Shown one piece after another: positions 1-5,272 of a stretch of 6,084 nt of DNA; the stretch's first letter is position 1, and each line of letters opens with the position of its first letter. The stretch is from Bacillota bacterium (GTDB lineage: Bacteria > Bacillota > Dethiobacteria > DTU022 > UBA8154). The notes beneath the pieces are model-generated. The model was not told where the DNA came from and made no database searches. It saw nothing but the letters and a program-made list of their open reading frames with translations. The stretch lies in contig DMPF01000082.1 in NCBI GenBank assembly GCA_003456095.1, forward strand, positions 1 through 6,084, written 5' to 3'. Both the position numbers and the translations under genes were made by a program.

Positions 1-254
1 AGCTCCCGCGGAGTCTGCAGGTTCAAAGCCACGCCACCTGCCTCTGTTTTATGCAGCAGCCTGGGTGAGGAAATCTTCAGCACAACGGGGAAACCGATTG
101 CTTCCGCCATGCTGCAGGCCTGAGCGGCGTTTTCCACGATGTGGCAGCGCGTAGTAGGAATTCCCGCGGCTTCAAGGACTTCTTTGGCTTCCGCTTCCGG
201 CAGAAACTTATCCCCTCTCTCCCTGAAGCGGCGGATCAAAGACAGGGCATGCAT
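1..254 (-). CDS. ADP-forming acyl-CoA synthetase, beta subunit (ATP-grasp), N-terminal part
   Basis: This is the first 84 complete residues of an ATP-grasp subunit, cut by the left edge of the window. The core reads FPVVLKISSPRLLHKTEAGG (residues 55-74), the signature of the nucleotide-binding half of ADP-forming acetate/acyl-CoA synthetases. His68 in LLHKTEAGG probably corresponds to the beta-subunit histidine that carries phosphate in the archaeal enzymes (family knowledge; the alignment is mine). In that family the beta subunit accepts phosphate from the alpha subunit and makes ATP from ADP. The ATG lies 9 bases after the alpha-subunit stop. Its AAAAGGAG ribosome site lies inside the last codons of alpha (about 13 bases from the ATG, slightly long), so translational coupling is likely. 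The other nearby ATG (250) is out of frame. The C-terminal end is not visible, so completeness cannot be judged. Confidence 0.9.
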   Translation of the reverse strand, partial: MHALSLIRRFRERGDKFLPEAEAKEVLEAAGIPTTRCHIVENAAQACSMAEAIGFPVVLKISSPRLLHKTEAGGVALNLQTPRE

Positions 255-263
255 ATACGAAAG

Positions 264-1694
264 TCAGCTCCTTTTGGTTTTTCCCGTTAATCCGGCCTGA
301 TTGCGTCCGGCCTGCCAAACAAGGGCCAGTGCCGCCCGGGCCGCTTCTTCAGGGGCGGCAAAAAGGGGCACGCCGCCTGCTTCCAGTATAACCCGCTCCC
401 CGGGCAGATGTGCAGCAGTGGAAATATAGCAGGCAAGCAGCGGTTTGCCGCTTTTTTGCCTGACCCGGACAATTTCGGAAGAGGGGAATGGCCAGTGGGG
501 ATTACTGTTATGGCAAAAAAATGCAATAACCATGTCCACATTGGGATCGTCAGCCAGCAGTTCCAGGTAGCGGCCGTAAACATCCGCTATGAAACCCGTT
601 CCGGCCACATCAAGGGGATTTTTCAGGGCAAAGGGCGGGTTTGGCCCGGTCATCTTTTGCAGCTTTGCCATGGTTTGGGGCGCAAGAGACGGCAGGACAC
701 AGCCCTGTTCCAAAAGTATATCGGCGGCCACAATACTGGGCCCGGCTGTATGAGTGATCAGGCCGATTCGCCCGCCGCGAGGCAAAGGCACAAGGGAAAG
801 GGCTTTCAGCGCCGCCACCAGTTCGCCTATGCTTTCCACAGCATAGAGACCATACTGCCGGAAAATATCGCGGTAAACGGCATGGGCGCCAGCCATGCTG
901 CCTGTGTGGGTGAGCGTGGCAAAGTCCGCCGCTCCGGAACGGCCCGCTTTGTAAACCACCACCGGCTTCTTCAAGCTGCCGGCTACACGCACCATGCGGG
1001 CTGCCTGCTCTGTCCCCTCCAGATACAGGCCAATTACATCCGTACCCTCATCCTCTCCGAAAAAAGCGAGGTAATCGGCAAGTTCAAAATAAGTGCGGTT
1101 GCCTGCCCCGACCCATTTGTTCAATCCCAGCCCGGCGTCTGCCGCACCGCTGATAAAAGTCAAGCCCATGCCGCCGCTTTGGGAAATAAAGGAAACACCC
1201 CCCCGGCGTAGCTGCATAGGATAAAAAGTAGTGTTCAGGCCAATCTCGTTATTGATAAAACCCAGCGTATTGGGTCCCACAAAGGGTACACCGCAGCGGT
1301 GCGCCGCCGCCAGCAGTTCGTCCTCAAGGCCGCCGCCAGCTTCGCTTGTTTCCCTGAAACCCCCGGCCACACATACAGCTCCCGGCACACCACAGGCCGC
1401 ACATTCTTCAATGGCGGCAATGGTGGCTCGCTCATTCAGGGCAATTATAGCCAGGTCCACCGGTCCGGGAACCTCTGCCAGGGAGGGGTAAACGGGATAT
1501 CCCTGCACCGTCTGCAAGCGCGGATTTACAAGGTAAAGATTCCCATTAAAGCTGCTGCTGAGACTGGTAAAAATATTATAGCCAACCTTTTGGGGGTTAT
1601 CGCTGGCCCCTAGCAGCGCCACGCTGCGCGGGTAAAAAATGTTGCGCAGCTTTGCCGTTATCGCCATGCTGTCACTTTCATTTGAACCCGTCAA
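264..1694 (-). CDS. ADP-forming acyl-CoA synthetase, alpha subunit (CoA-binding/ligase)
   Basis: 476 residues, close to the usual size of stand-alone alpha subunits. Residues about 15-145 are a CoA-binding Rossmann domain (SVALLGASDNPQKVGYN near 24-40, VNPR at 56-59, VGPNTLG at 139-145). Residues about 160-300 are the succinyl-CoA-ligase-like domain, with SQSGGMG at 171-177 and LTHTGSMAG at 261-269. His263 in that motif matches the phosphorylated active-site histidine of the family. A second ligase-like segment begins at ITHTAGPS (313-320). The enzyme converts acyl-CoA, ADP and phosphate to the free acid, CoA and ATP in the cytoplasm; the acyl group cannot be read from sequence. The start is TTG, chosen because GGAGGTGATC lies 4 bases upstream of it; the first in-frame ATG is residue 10 (1667) and has no such site. 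The beta gene follows after 9 bases. Confidence 0.93.
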   Translation of the reverse strand: MTGSNESDSMAITAKLRNIFYPRSVALLGASDNPQKVGYNIFTSLSSSFNGNLYLVNPRLQTVQGYPVYPSLAEVPGPVDLAIIALNERATIAAIEECAACGVPGAVCVAGGFRETSEAGGGLEDELLAAAHRCGVPFVGPNTLGFINNEIGLNTTFYPMQLRRGGVSFISQSGGMGLTFISGAADAGLGLNKWVGAGNRTYFELADYLAFFGEDEGTDVIGLYLEGTEQAARMVRVAGSLKKPVVVYKAGRSGAADFATLTHTGSMAGAHAVYRDIFRQYGLYAVESIGELVAALKALSLVPLPRGGRIGLITHTAGPSIVAADILLEQGCVLPSLAPQTMAKLQKMTGPNPPFALKNPLDVAGTGFIADVYGRYLELLADDPNVDMVIAFFCHNSNPHWPFPSSEIVRVRQKSGKPLLACYISTAAHLPGERVILEAGGVPLFAAPEEAARAALALVWQAGRNQAGLTGKTKRS

Positions 1695-1698
1695 TGAA

Positions 1699-1708
1699 GA
1701 TCACCTCC
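1699..1708 (-). promoter_or_regulatory. Very strong ribosome binding site deciding a TTG start
   Basis: The minus strand reads GGAGGTGATC, ten bases fully complementary to the 3' end of Firmicutes 16S rRNA. The GGAGG core sits 9 bases before the TTG at 1694. It fixes the alpha-subunit start and may compensate for the weak start codon. Confidence 0.8.
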
Positions 1709-1777
1709 GCAATCGGTAGGTTTCGGCATCGCAGCGACGTTATCCTGCCGTAAAAAGTTGATATTTCCCTGGACCGG

Positions 1778-1800
1778 ATCATGATGGACAGCATCATGAT
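1778..1800. repeat. 9-bp inverted repeat in divergent control region
   Basis: ATCATGATG, then GACAG, then CATCATGAT: a perfect 9-bp dyad around a 5-base spacer. Its centre (about 1789) is near -62 relative to the start expected from the plus promoter, a typical activator position. It would lie about 40 bases inside the transcript of the minus promoter, where a bound protein could block elongation. As RNA it could also form a small hairpin. Operator function is inference. Confidence 0.45.
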
Positions 1801-1815
1801 GATCATTCTGCCGGA

Positions 1816-1844
1816 TTGACATTTACCTGGCTGCATTTTATAAT
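1816..1844 (+). promoter_or_regulatory. Consensus SigA-type promoter for the CDF gene
   Basis: TTGACA (1816-1821), a 17-base spacer, then TATAAT (1839-1844): a perfect match to the housekeeping sigma consensus at ideal spacing. Transcription should start near 1851. That gives a leader of about 155 bases before the exporter gene, which contains the riboswitch and terminator. A full-consensus promoter fits control by premature termination rather than by weak initiation. Confidence 0.85.
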
Positions 1845-1863
1845 TAAGGGAAACAACATTCAA
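1835..1863 (-). promoter_or_regulatory. Likely promoter for the acyl-CoA synthetase genes
   Basis: On the minus strand TTGAAT (1863-1858), a 17-base spacer, and TAAAAT (1840-1835) form a fair SigA-type promoter. Its -10 box shares bases 1839-1840 with the -10 box of the plus promoter, so the two polymerases could not occupy the site together. The start would be near 1828, leaving a leader of about 130 bases. It is weaker than the plus promoter and is the best candidate I found. Confidence 0.5.
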
Positions 1864-1864
1864 A

Positions 1865-1961
1865 TATTTTAATATTAGAGATCAGGCGGGCGGTTTTTCC
1901 GCCGGCAGCCGGGCCTATTCAGGCAGCAGGTCAGATGCACCTGTGGGACTATAGCAAAATA
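1865..1961 (+). promoter_or_regulatory. NiCo (czcD-type) transition-metal riboswitch aptamer
   Basis: The leader can fold as a four-helix junction. P1 pairs 1865-1878 with 1949-1961 (11 pairs, one bulge, one 2x2 internal loop). P2 is GGCGG/CCGCC (1889-1893/1899-1903, loop TTTTT). P3 is GCCT/AGGC (1913-1916/1921-1924). P4 is GCAGGT/ACCTGT (1926-1931/1939-1944). The junction strands CAGGC (1883-1887), GCAGCCGGGC (1905-1914), GGCAGCAG (1922-1929) and TGGGAC (1944-1949) agree in sequence and order with the NiCo riboswitch as I remember it from the published crystal-structure RNA. That class binds Co(II)/Ni(II) cooperatively, with Fe(II) response also reported, and typically precedes CDF exporters, exactly as here. 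The identification is from motif recall, not a covariance search. P1 is A+T rich and imperfect. Confidence 0.82.
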
Positions 1962-1983
1962 GTCTTACAGGTGTTGTTGCTTT
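1938..1983 (+). terminator. Riboswitch-controlled intrinsic terminator
   Basis: A continuous 15-pair stem (1938-1952 with 1959-1973; two G-U pairs) closes a 6-base loop and is followed by TTGTTGCTTT (1974-1983). Its 5' arm reuses the 3' strand of P4 and part of the 3' strand of P1, so aptamer and terminator cannot form together. Metal binding should stabilise the aptamer and allow read-through into the exporter gene, making this an ON switch. The U-tract is interrupted, so termination may be incomplete. Confidence 0.75.
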
Positions 1984-1992
1984 AAGAAGGGG

Positions 1993-2004
1993 GGCTTATA
2001 AGCC
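1993..2004. repeat. 12-bp palindrome between ribosome site and GTG start
   Basis: GGCTTATAAGCC is a perfect palindrome that overlaps the end of the AAGGGGGG ribosome site (1988-1994) and stops one base before the GTG start codon at 2006. As RNA it can form only a 4-pair stem with a TATA loop, which would partly cover the ribosome site. It may be a weak translational control element or an operator, or chance. Confidence 0.3.
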
Positions 2005-2005
2005 G

Positions 2006-2905
2006 GTGAAAAGCGTTGATTACAGGAGGGGCGAACAGGTAACAATTTACTGCCTCGCAGGCAACCTGCTGCTCAGCTTGTTTAAAGGCTTAGCCGGTTA
2101 TTTCGGTGGCAGCAAGGCCATGCTGGCAGATGCATTTCATTCTGGATCCGATGTCCTGGCCACTTTCGTGGTCTTTGTTTGTATCAAAATCGCCAAAAAA
2201 CCCGCCGATGAATGCCATATGTACGGACACGGCAAAATAGAACCGCTGGCGGCAGCACTGGTCGGTTTTATCATGATTTTCACCGTCGCGCTTATTGTCA
2301 GGAGTATTATCCATTGTCTGATGGCGCAGCAGTTTGTCACTCCATCGCTGCTGGCGCTTGCCGCCGCTGTTATTTCCATCATTGTCAAGGAGATCATGTT
2401 CAGGTTTACCTACCAAACAGGCCAAAAGATAAACAGCGAAGCCATTACCGCCACCGCCTGGGACCATCGCGCCGATGCCTGGTCTTCTATAGGAACATTT
2501 ATCGCTATTCTTGGCAGTATCATCGGCGGCACCCTGCAGATAGGCTGGCTTAAATATTTTGACCCTCTGGCCGGCATCCTGGTGGCGTTGTTGATCTTTA
2601 AAACGGCTGTCGTCATCCTGCTCAAAGCCGCAAAGGGCCTCATGGACGCCTCACCTGAACCGGAAAAAGTTGAAGAGATAAAAAACATTACCAAAGATAT
2701 TGAAGGCGTGCAGGCCGTTTCCTGGATAAGGGGAAGATACCTGGGCCAGCATATTGTTATTGATATGGCCGTAGAGGTAAACAGTGCGATGACCGTGGAA
2801 GAAGGGCATAATGTCGCCGCTTCGATTAAACAACAGGTTATGGATACAGTGCCAGAAGTGGGCAATGTGCTCGTACATGTCAACCCTTACAAGTTAAGCC
2901 TGTAA
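2006..2905 (+). CDS. Cation diffusion facilitator (CDF) metal exporter
   Basis: 299 residues, the normal size for a bacterial CDF/FieF-like transporter. Six membrane helices are visible (about 13-33, 37-60, 80-102, 112-131, 158-178, 184-208), then a cytoplasmic ferredoxin-like domain (about 215-299). CDF proteins export divalent metals from the cytoplasm by proton antiport, usually as dimers. Metal-site residues fall where E. coli FieF has them: H45/D49 in helix 2, D68/H71/H75 before helix 3, and D153/D157 in helix 5. Position 153 is Asp where Zn-type proteins usually have His, and H291-V-N293 replaces the C-terminal HxD. These changes, with the NiCo-type leader, suggest a substrate other than zinc (inference). 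The GTG start follows AAGGGGGG after 11 bases. The gene stands alone on this strand. Confidence 0.92.
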   Translation: MKSVDYRRGEQVTIYCLAGNLLLSLFKGLAGYFGGSKAMLADAFHSGSDVLATFVVFVCIKIAKKPADECHMYGHGKIEPLAAALVGFIMIFTVALIVRSIIHCLMAQQFVTPSLLALAAAVISIIVKEIMFRFTYQTGQKINSEAITATAWDHRADAWSSIGTFIAILGSIIGGTLQIGWLKYFDPLAGILVALLIFKTAVVILLKAAKGLMDASPEPEKVEEIKNITKDIEGVQAVSWIRGRYLGQHIVIDMAVEVNSAMTVEEGHNVAASIKQQVMDTVPEVGNVLVHVNPYKLSL

Positions 2906-2967
2906 GAACCTGTTTCAGGCCCGGAAGTTTACCAGGGAAAAGCAATTAATTAAGGACTCGCATTATC
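2906..2967. other. Convergent spacer without a clear terminator
   Basis: This is the 62-base gap between the converging CDF and yedF stops. It contains two weak hairpins: CCTG/CAGG (2909-2919) and CCCGG/CCaGGG (2920-2937, one bulged A, 7-base loop). Neither is followed by a T-run on either strand. Transcripts may overlap or end by another mechanism. Confidence 0.4.
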
Positions 2968-3666
2968 TTAAACCGTAATACAACGTTTCGATGATAATAC
3001 GGCAGCCATGGTATCGTACATATTTGTGACACTGCCCGCGGCCAGTTTTTCATTTAGCTGATAGTAGTCCAGGCAGGTGCCGCAGGAGAAGATCTCCACG
3101 CCCCGCGCGGCCAGTTCCTGCAGTTCCTCCAGCACCGGACTTCCTTCCACTGTCAGGCTGACCCCGCTGTTAAGGAAGTAGATGCGCGCAGGAGGCGTTT
3201 CCGCTTCTTTCAGCGTGAAGATAAAACTGCGCATCAGGATTTTGCCCAGTTCTTCACTGCCCCGCCCCAAGGTGGAGGCAGTAATCAGCAGCACCGTATC
3301 CCCCATCCCGCCATTTACACCGCTGCAGCACGCTTCCGCCTGTTCCGGATGGGGATCCTGCGCCTGCTGCGTCTGCTGCCGCGCCGGTGCCGGTGTTTTA
3401 AGTTCTCCTTCACCGGCCGAGGCTTGTTCCGCTGCTTTTCGGCGAATCTGAATATGGATGCCGTCTTCTTTTTGCTCCACATCCACCCGGCAGCTGGCGC
3501 TGCGGGCAAAACGGGATACATTTTCCGCTGCGGTGGTGTTGTCCACCAGCACCGTGAGCATAAGCTCCGCCGGCGACACGGCGGCATCAATTGCTTTTTT
3601 GGTATTTAATACCGGCAGAGGGCAGGAAAGGCCTCTGCAGTCAACAGTAGCATACAGCCCGGACAT
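2968..3666 (-). CDS. yedF: YedF-type TusA/DsrE-like protein, selenium/sulfur metabolism
   Basis: 232 residues in two domains. Residues 1-75 are a TusA/SirA-like domain with VDCRGLSCPLPVLNTKKAI (8-26); Cys15 in the CPLP motif is the expected sulfur/selenium-carrying cysteine, and Cys10 is an extra nearby thiol. A Q/P/A-rich linker (about 80-120) contains a vicinal CC (113-114). Residues about 122-232 are DsrE-like, with FLNSGV (164-169) and FSCGTC (193-198) followed by LDYYQL. This architecture matches the family annotated as selenium metabolism protein YedF, found in genomes with the SelD selenophosphate pathway. Its exact reaction is unproven, and no selD lies in the window. ATG 3666 was chosen because AAGGAGG (3681-3675) lies 8 bases upstream; a longer reading frame would overlap the preceding hydrolase. 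That hydrolase ends 16 bases upstream, so the two are probably co-transcribed. Confidence 0.9.
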   Translation of the reverse strand: MSGLYATVDCRGLSCPLPVLNTKKAIDAAVSPAELMLTVLVDNTTAAENVSRFARSASCRVDVEQKEDGIHIQIRRKAAEQASAGEGELKTPAPARQQTQQAQDPHPEQAEACCSGVNGGMGDTVLLITASTLGRGSEELGKILMRSFIFTLKEAETPPARIYFLNSGVSLTVEGSPVLEELQELAARGVEIFSCGTCLDYYQLNEKLAAGSVTNMYDTMAAVLSSKRCITV

Positions 3667-3682
3667 ACGCAGCGCCTCCTTA

Positions 3683-4582
3683 TTATTCAGAAAAGATAAA
3701 TTCTGCACTGACGTGCAGGGGAACAAAGCGGTCGCCCAAGCTATTGTAAAGGGCGGCTTGAGCTTTAAAACCGGTACAGTGCCCGGCAGCTACCAGCGCA
3801 GGGGCAAACCCGGTCAACTCATCCACTGTACTAGCTATGCCTTGCTGTGACGCTTCAACTAAATGGAAACCTCCCAACACAGCATAAAGCTTCTCCCCGG
3901 GGAACAGCGCCAGCGCCCGCTTCACAATATTGATAATGCCGGAATGGCTGCAACCGGCAATTACCACTAGGCCCTTTCCCTTTACGCAGGCAATAAGAGC
4001 AATGTCATCAAGGAGGTTATCCGCCGCTGCGCGCCCTTCTGTGACAGTAATAACACTCAGCCCTTCTTTCGCATCGGCGGTAACACGGGGTACTTCTCCC
4101 GTAGTCATAAGTCCGGGCATCAATTGCACAGGATCACTTGTCAGCAGGAGGACACCGCCGGCAGCCACAAGGGCTTCGGCTCTGTCCTCTGGCCTTATGC
4201 CCAGCGAACGTAGCACCGGCTTGGTTATAAAATGGGGGCGAAAGATAGCAGGGTGGGCAATGAGGGGAACGTCCCGCTTCTTTGTCGCCGCCAGCAGCGC
4301 GGCGATGCCGCTGGTGTGATCGTAATGGCAATGGGACAGGACGATTGCATCAATGTCACAGGAACTTACATTTAATAATTCCATATTGGTTGCAAGCGCT
4401 TCATGATTCTGCCCCACATCCATGACAACCCGCAGCTCCACATTTCCCCTTTCCTTCCCTTTTTCTTTTTCTTTTCGCCCTTCAATTAAAAAGGAAAGGC
4501 CGTGCTGTCCCAGCAGGGCAGTAGGAAAGGGAACCGTGTTTTCCGCCAGCACCAGTACGCGCAGATAGTCAAGTTTTTCCAA
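3683..4582 (-). CDS. MBL-fold metallo-hydrolase, COG1237 type
   Basis: 299 residues, a cytoplasmic metallo-beta-lactamase-fold protein. The metal motif HCHYDH (H84, H86, D88, H89) is followed by GCSHSG (H213), GGFHL (H240) and GHCTG (H268), the set typical of COG1237. Some members of that group are annotated as methanopterin-like pterin synthases, but the label is not transferable without evidence, so the substrate is unknown. The start is TTG: AGGAGG (4596-4591) lies 8 bases upstream, whereas the longer TTG frame from 4606 has no ribosome site and would contain this one. Residues about 34-46 are a K/E/G-rich insert between the first strands (GRKEKEKGKERGN), unusual for the family and coded by a long purine run. 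yedF follows 16 bases later, which suggests a shared role, possibly in sulfur or selenium handling (inference). Confidence 0.88.
   Translation of the reverse strand: MEKLDYLRVLVLAENTVPFPTALLGQHGLSFLIEGRKEKEKGKERGNVELRVVMDVGQNHEALATNMELLNVSSCDIDAIVLSHCHYDHTSGIAALLAATKKRDVPLIAHPAIFRPHFITKPVLRSLGIRPEDRAEALVAAGGVLLLTSDPVQLMPGLMTTGEVPRVTADAKEGLSVITVTEGRAAADNLLDDIALIACVKGKGLVVIAGCSHSGIINIVKRALALFPGEKLYAVLGGFHLVEASQQGIASTVDELTGFAPALVAAGHCTGFKAQAALYNSLGDRFVPLHVSAEFIFSE
4443..4476. repeat. 34-base uninterrupted polypyrimidine/polypurine tract
   Basis: Every base from 4443 to 4476 on the plus strand is C or T. The coding (minus) strand is therefore all purine, with A4 and A5 runs, and encodes the charged insert of the MBL hydrolase. 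Such tracts can slip during replication, so length variation between strains is plausible. Confidence 0.7.
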
Positions 4583-4613
4583 ATATTTCGCCTCCTCATC
4601 ACGCAATCTATGT

Positions 4614-4627
4614 AGGCTGCGCAGCCT
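4614..4627. repeat. 14-bp perfect palindrome upstream of the hydrolase
   Basis: AGGCTGCGCAGCCT lies in the 87-base gap between the cupin and the hydrolase, 18 bases before the latter's ribosome site. It could form a short G+C-rich hairpin or serve as an operator. No T-run follows, so it is not an intrinsic terminator. I could not find a convincing promoter in this gap. Confidence 0.4.
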
Positions 4628-4669
4628 GCGTTAAATTTGCGATATAACCATAACGGCACTGGGAGCAGC

Positions 4670-4993
4670 TTATCTTTCAAAGTGGATTGCCAGCCAGATA
4701 CATGGCGGCTCCTTGGATGTCCAGGCCACACGGTGCCGTGCATGTGCGGGAATAAAAAGCCAGTCTCCGTGCTGCAGTGTCATGCTGCGGCCATTATCCC
4801 ATTCCAGCACAGCACTGCCCTGCAACAGCAGCACCCACTCGTTTTGCGCCTGGTCATACCAGAAACCCGGGGGTGAAGCCTGCCCGGTTGAGATAATGCG
4901 TTCGATGAGCAAGCCATACCCCTCTTGCTGCAGCAAGGTCTCATGCAATTCCGCTTGCTGTGGCAGCTGCGCCGGCAGTTGGAAAAGGTTCAT
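4670..4993 (-). CDS. Small cupin-domain protein
   Basis: 107 residues, a single cupin_2 barrel. Cupin motif 1 is represented by NEWVLLLQGSAVLEW (51-65 from the chosen ATG) and motif 2 by GDWLFIPAHARHRV (75-88). The usual HxH of motif 1 is absent; remaining possible metal ligands are E52 and the histidines in PAHARH (H83, H86). It resembles a group of short stand-alone cupins with a conserved STGQASPPGFWYDQ stretch (35-48), whose function is not known to me. No signal peptide or membrane helix is visible. ATG 4993 is preferred over an in-frame GTG at 4999 because AAAGGG lies 8 bases before the ATG but only 2 before the GTG. The gene begins 27 bases after the small membrane gene, so it is probably co-transcribed with it. 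Confidence 0.85.
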   Translation of the reverse strand: MNLFQLPAQLPQQAELHETLLQQEGYGLLIERIISTGQASPPGFWYDQAQNEWVLLLQGSAVLEWDNGRSMTLQHGDWLFIPAHARHRVAWTSKEPPCIWLAIHFER

Positions 4994-5020
4994 TACCACT
5001 CACCCTTTCCCGAAGGTTTG

Positions 5021-5272
5021 TTACAACGGTAGCGGTAAAAAAATGGCCAGGGCCGCGACACCAAAGACCAGCGCCAGTGTCAGGCCAAATGCCAGCGCCC
5101 GGGGGATCACACCACCCCAGAAGAGACTAAGACCGATTACAATGAGAATCAGTGGCCAGAGCCGCAAGAGCTCCCGGCCGAACTGCGGGGATGCATAGCC
5201 AAGATTGATTAGAAATAAAACTATCCCGCATAGAATTAAAAACAAAGCCAGCAGAAATACCCACGGCCTCAT
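5021..5272 (-). CDS. Small three-helix membrane protein (LiaF/DUF5668-like)
   Basis: 83 residues, almost entirely hydrophobic. Helices are predicted at about 3-26, 35-55 and 57-81, with short polar turns; RLWPLILIVIGLSLFWGG (37-54) resembles the LiaF-type transmembrane repeat, which also occurs at the C-terminus of the preceding PspC protein. The ATG overlaps the stop of that gene (ATGA, 4 bases), and GGGAGGTGGGAAG places GGAGG 7 bases before it, so start and coupling are well supported. It probably acts with the PspC-domain protein in the cytoplasmic membrane, perhaps in envelope-stress sensing. This is inferred from context; there is no catalytic motif. Confidence 0.82.
   Translation of the reverse strand: MRPWVFLLALFLILCGIVLFLINLGYASPQFGRELLRLWPLILIVIGLSLFWGGVIPRALAFGLTLALVFGVAALAIFLPLPL

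Noticed and set aside
408..1211. Long open frame of 267 codons on the plus strand, opposite the alpha subunit
   Set aside because: It lies antisense within a well-supported gene, has no recognisable domain and a composition typical of a shadow frame.
1724..1750. CGGCA/TGCCG stem in the minus leader, possible second riboswitch
   Set aside because: Only 5 pairs around a 17-base loop, with no recognised conserved motif.
1678..1863. 61-codon minus-strand frame in the divergent region
   Set aside because: It covers the promoters and the alpha-subunit ribosome site, and its product has no recognisable features.
2947..2954. TTAATTAA palindrome in the convergent spacer
   Set aside because: A short A+T palindrome with no associated hairpin or promoter context.
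3667..3726. 20-residue N-terminal extension of YedF
   Set aside because: It overlaps the end of the hydrolase gene, has no ribosome site of its own, and includes the AAGGAGG that serves ATG 3666.
3458..3850. 130-codon plus-strand frame across the yedF-hydrolase junction
   Set aside because: It is antisense to two recognised genes and has no family resemblance.
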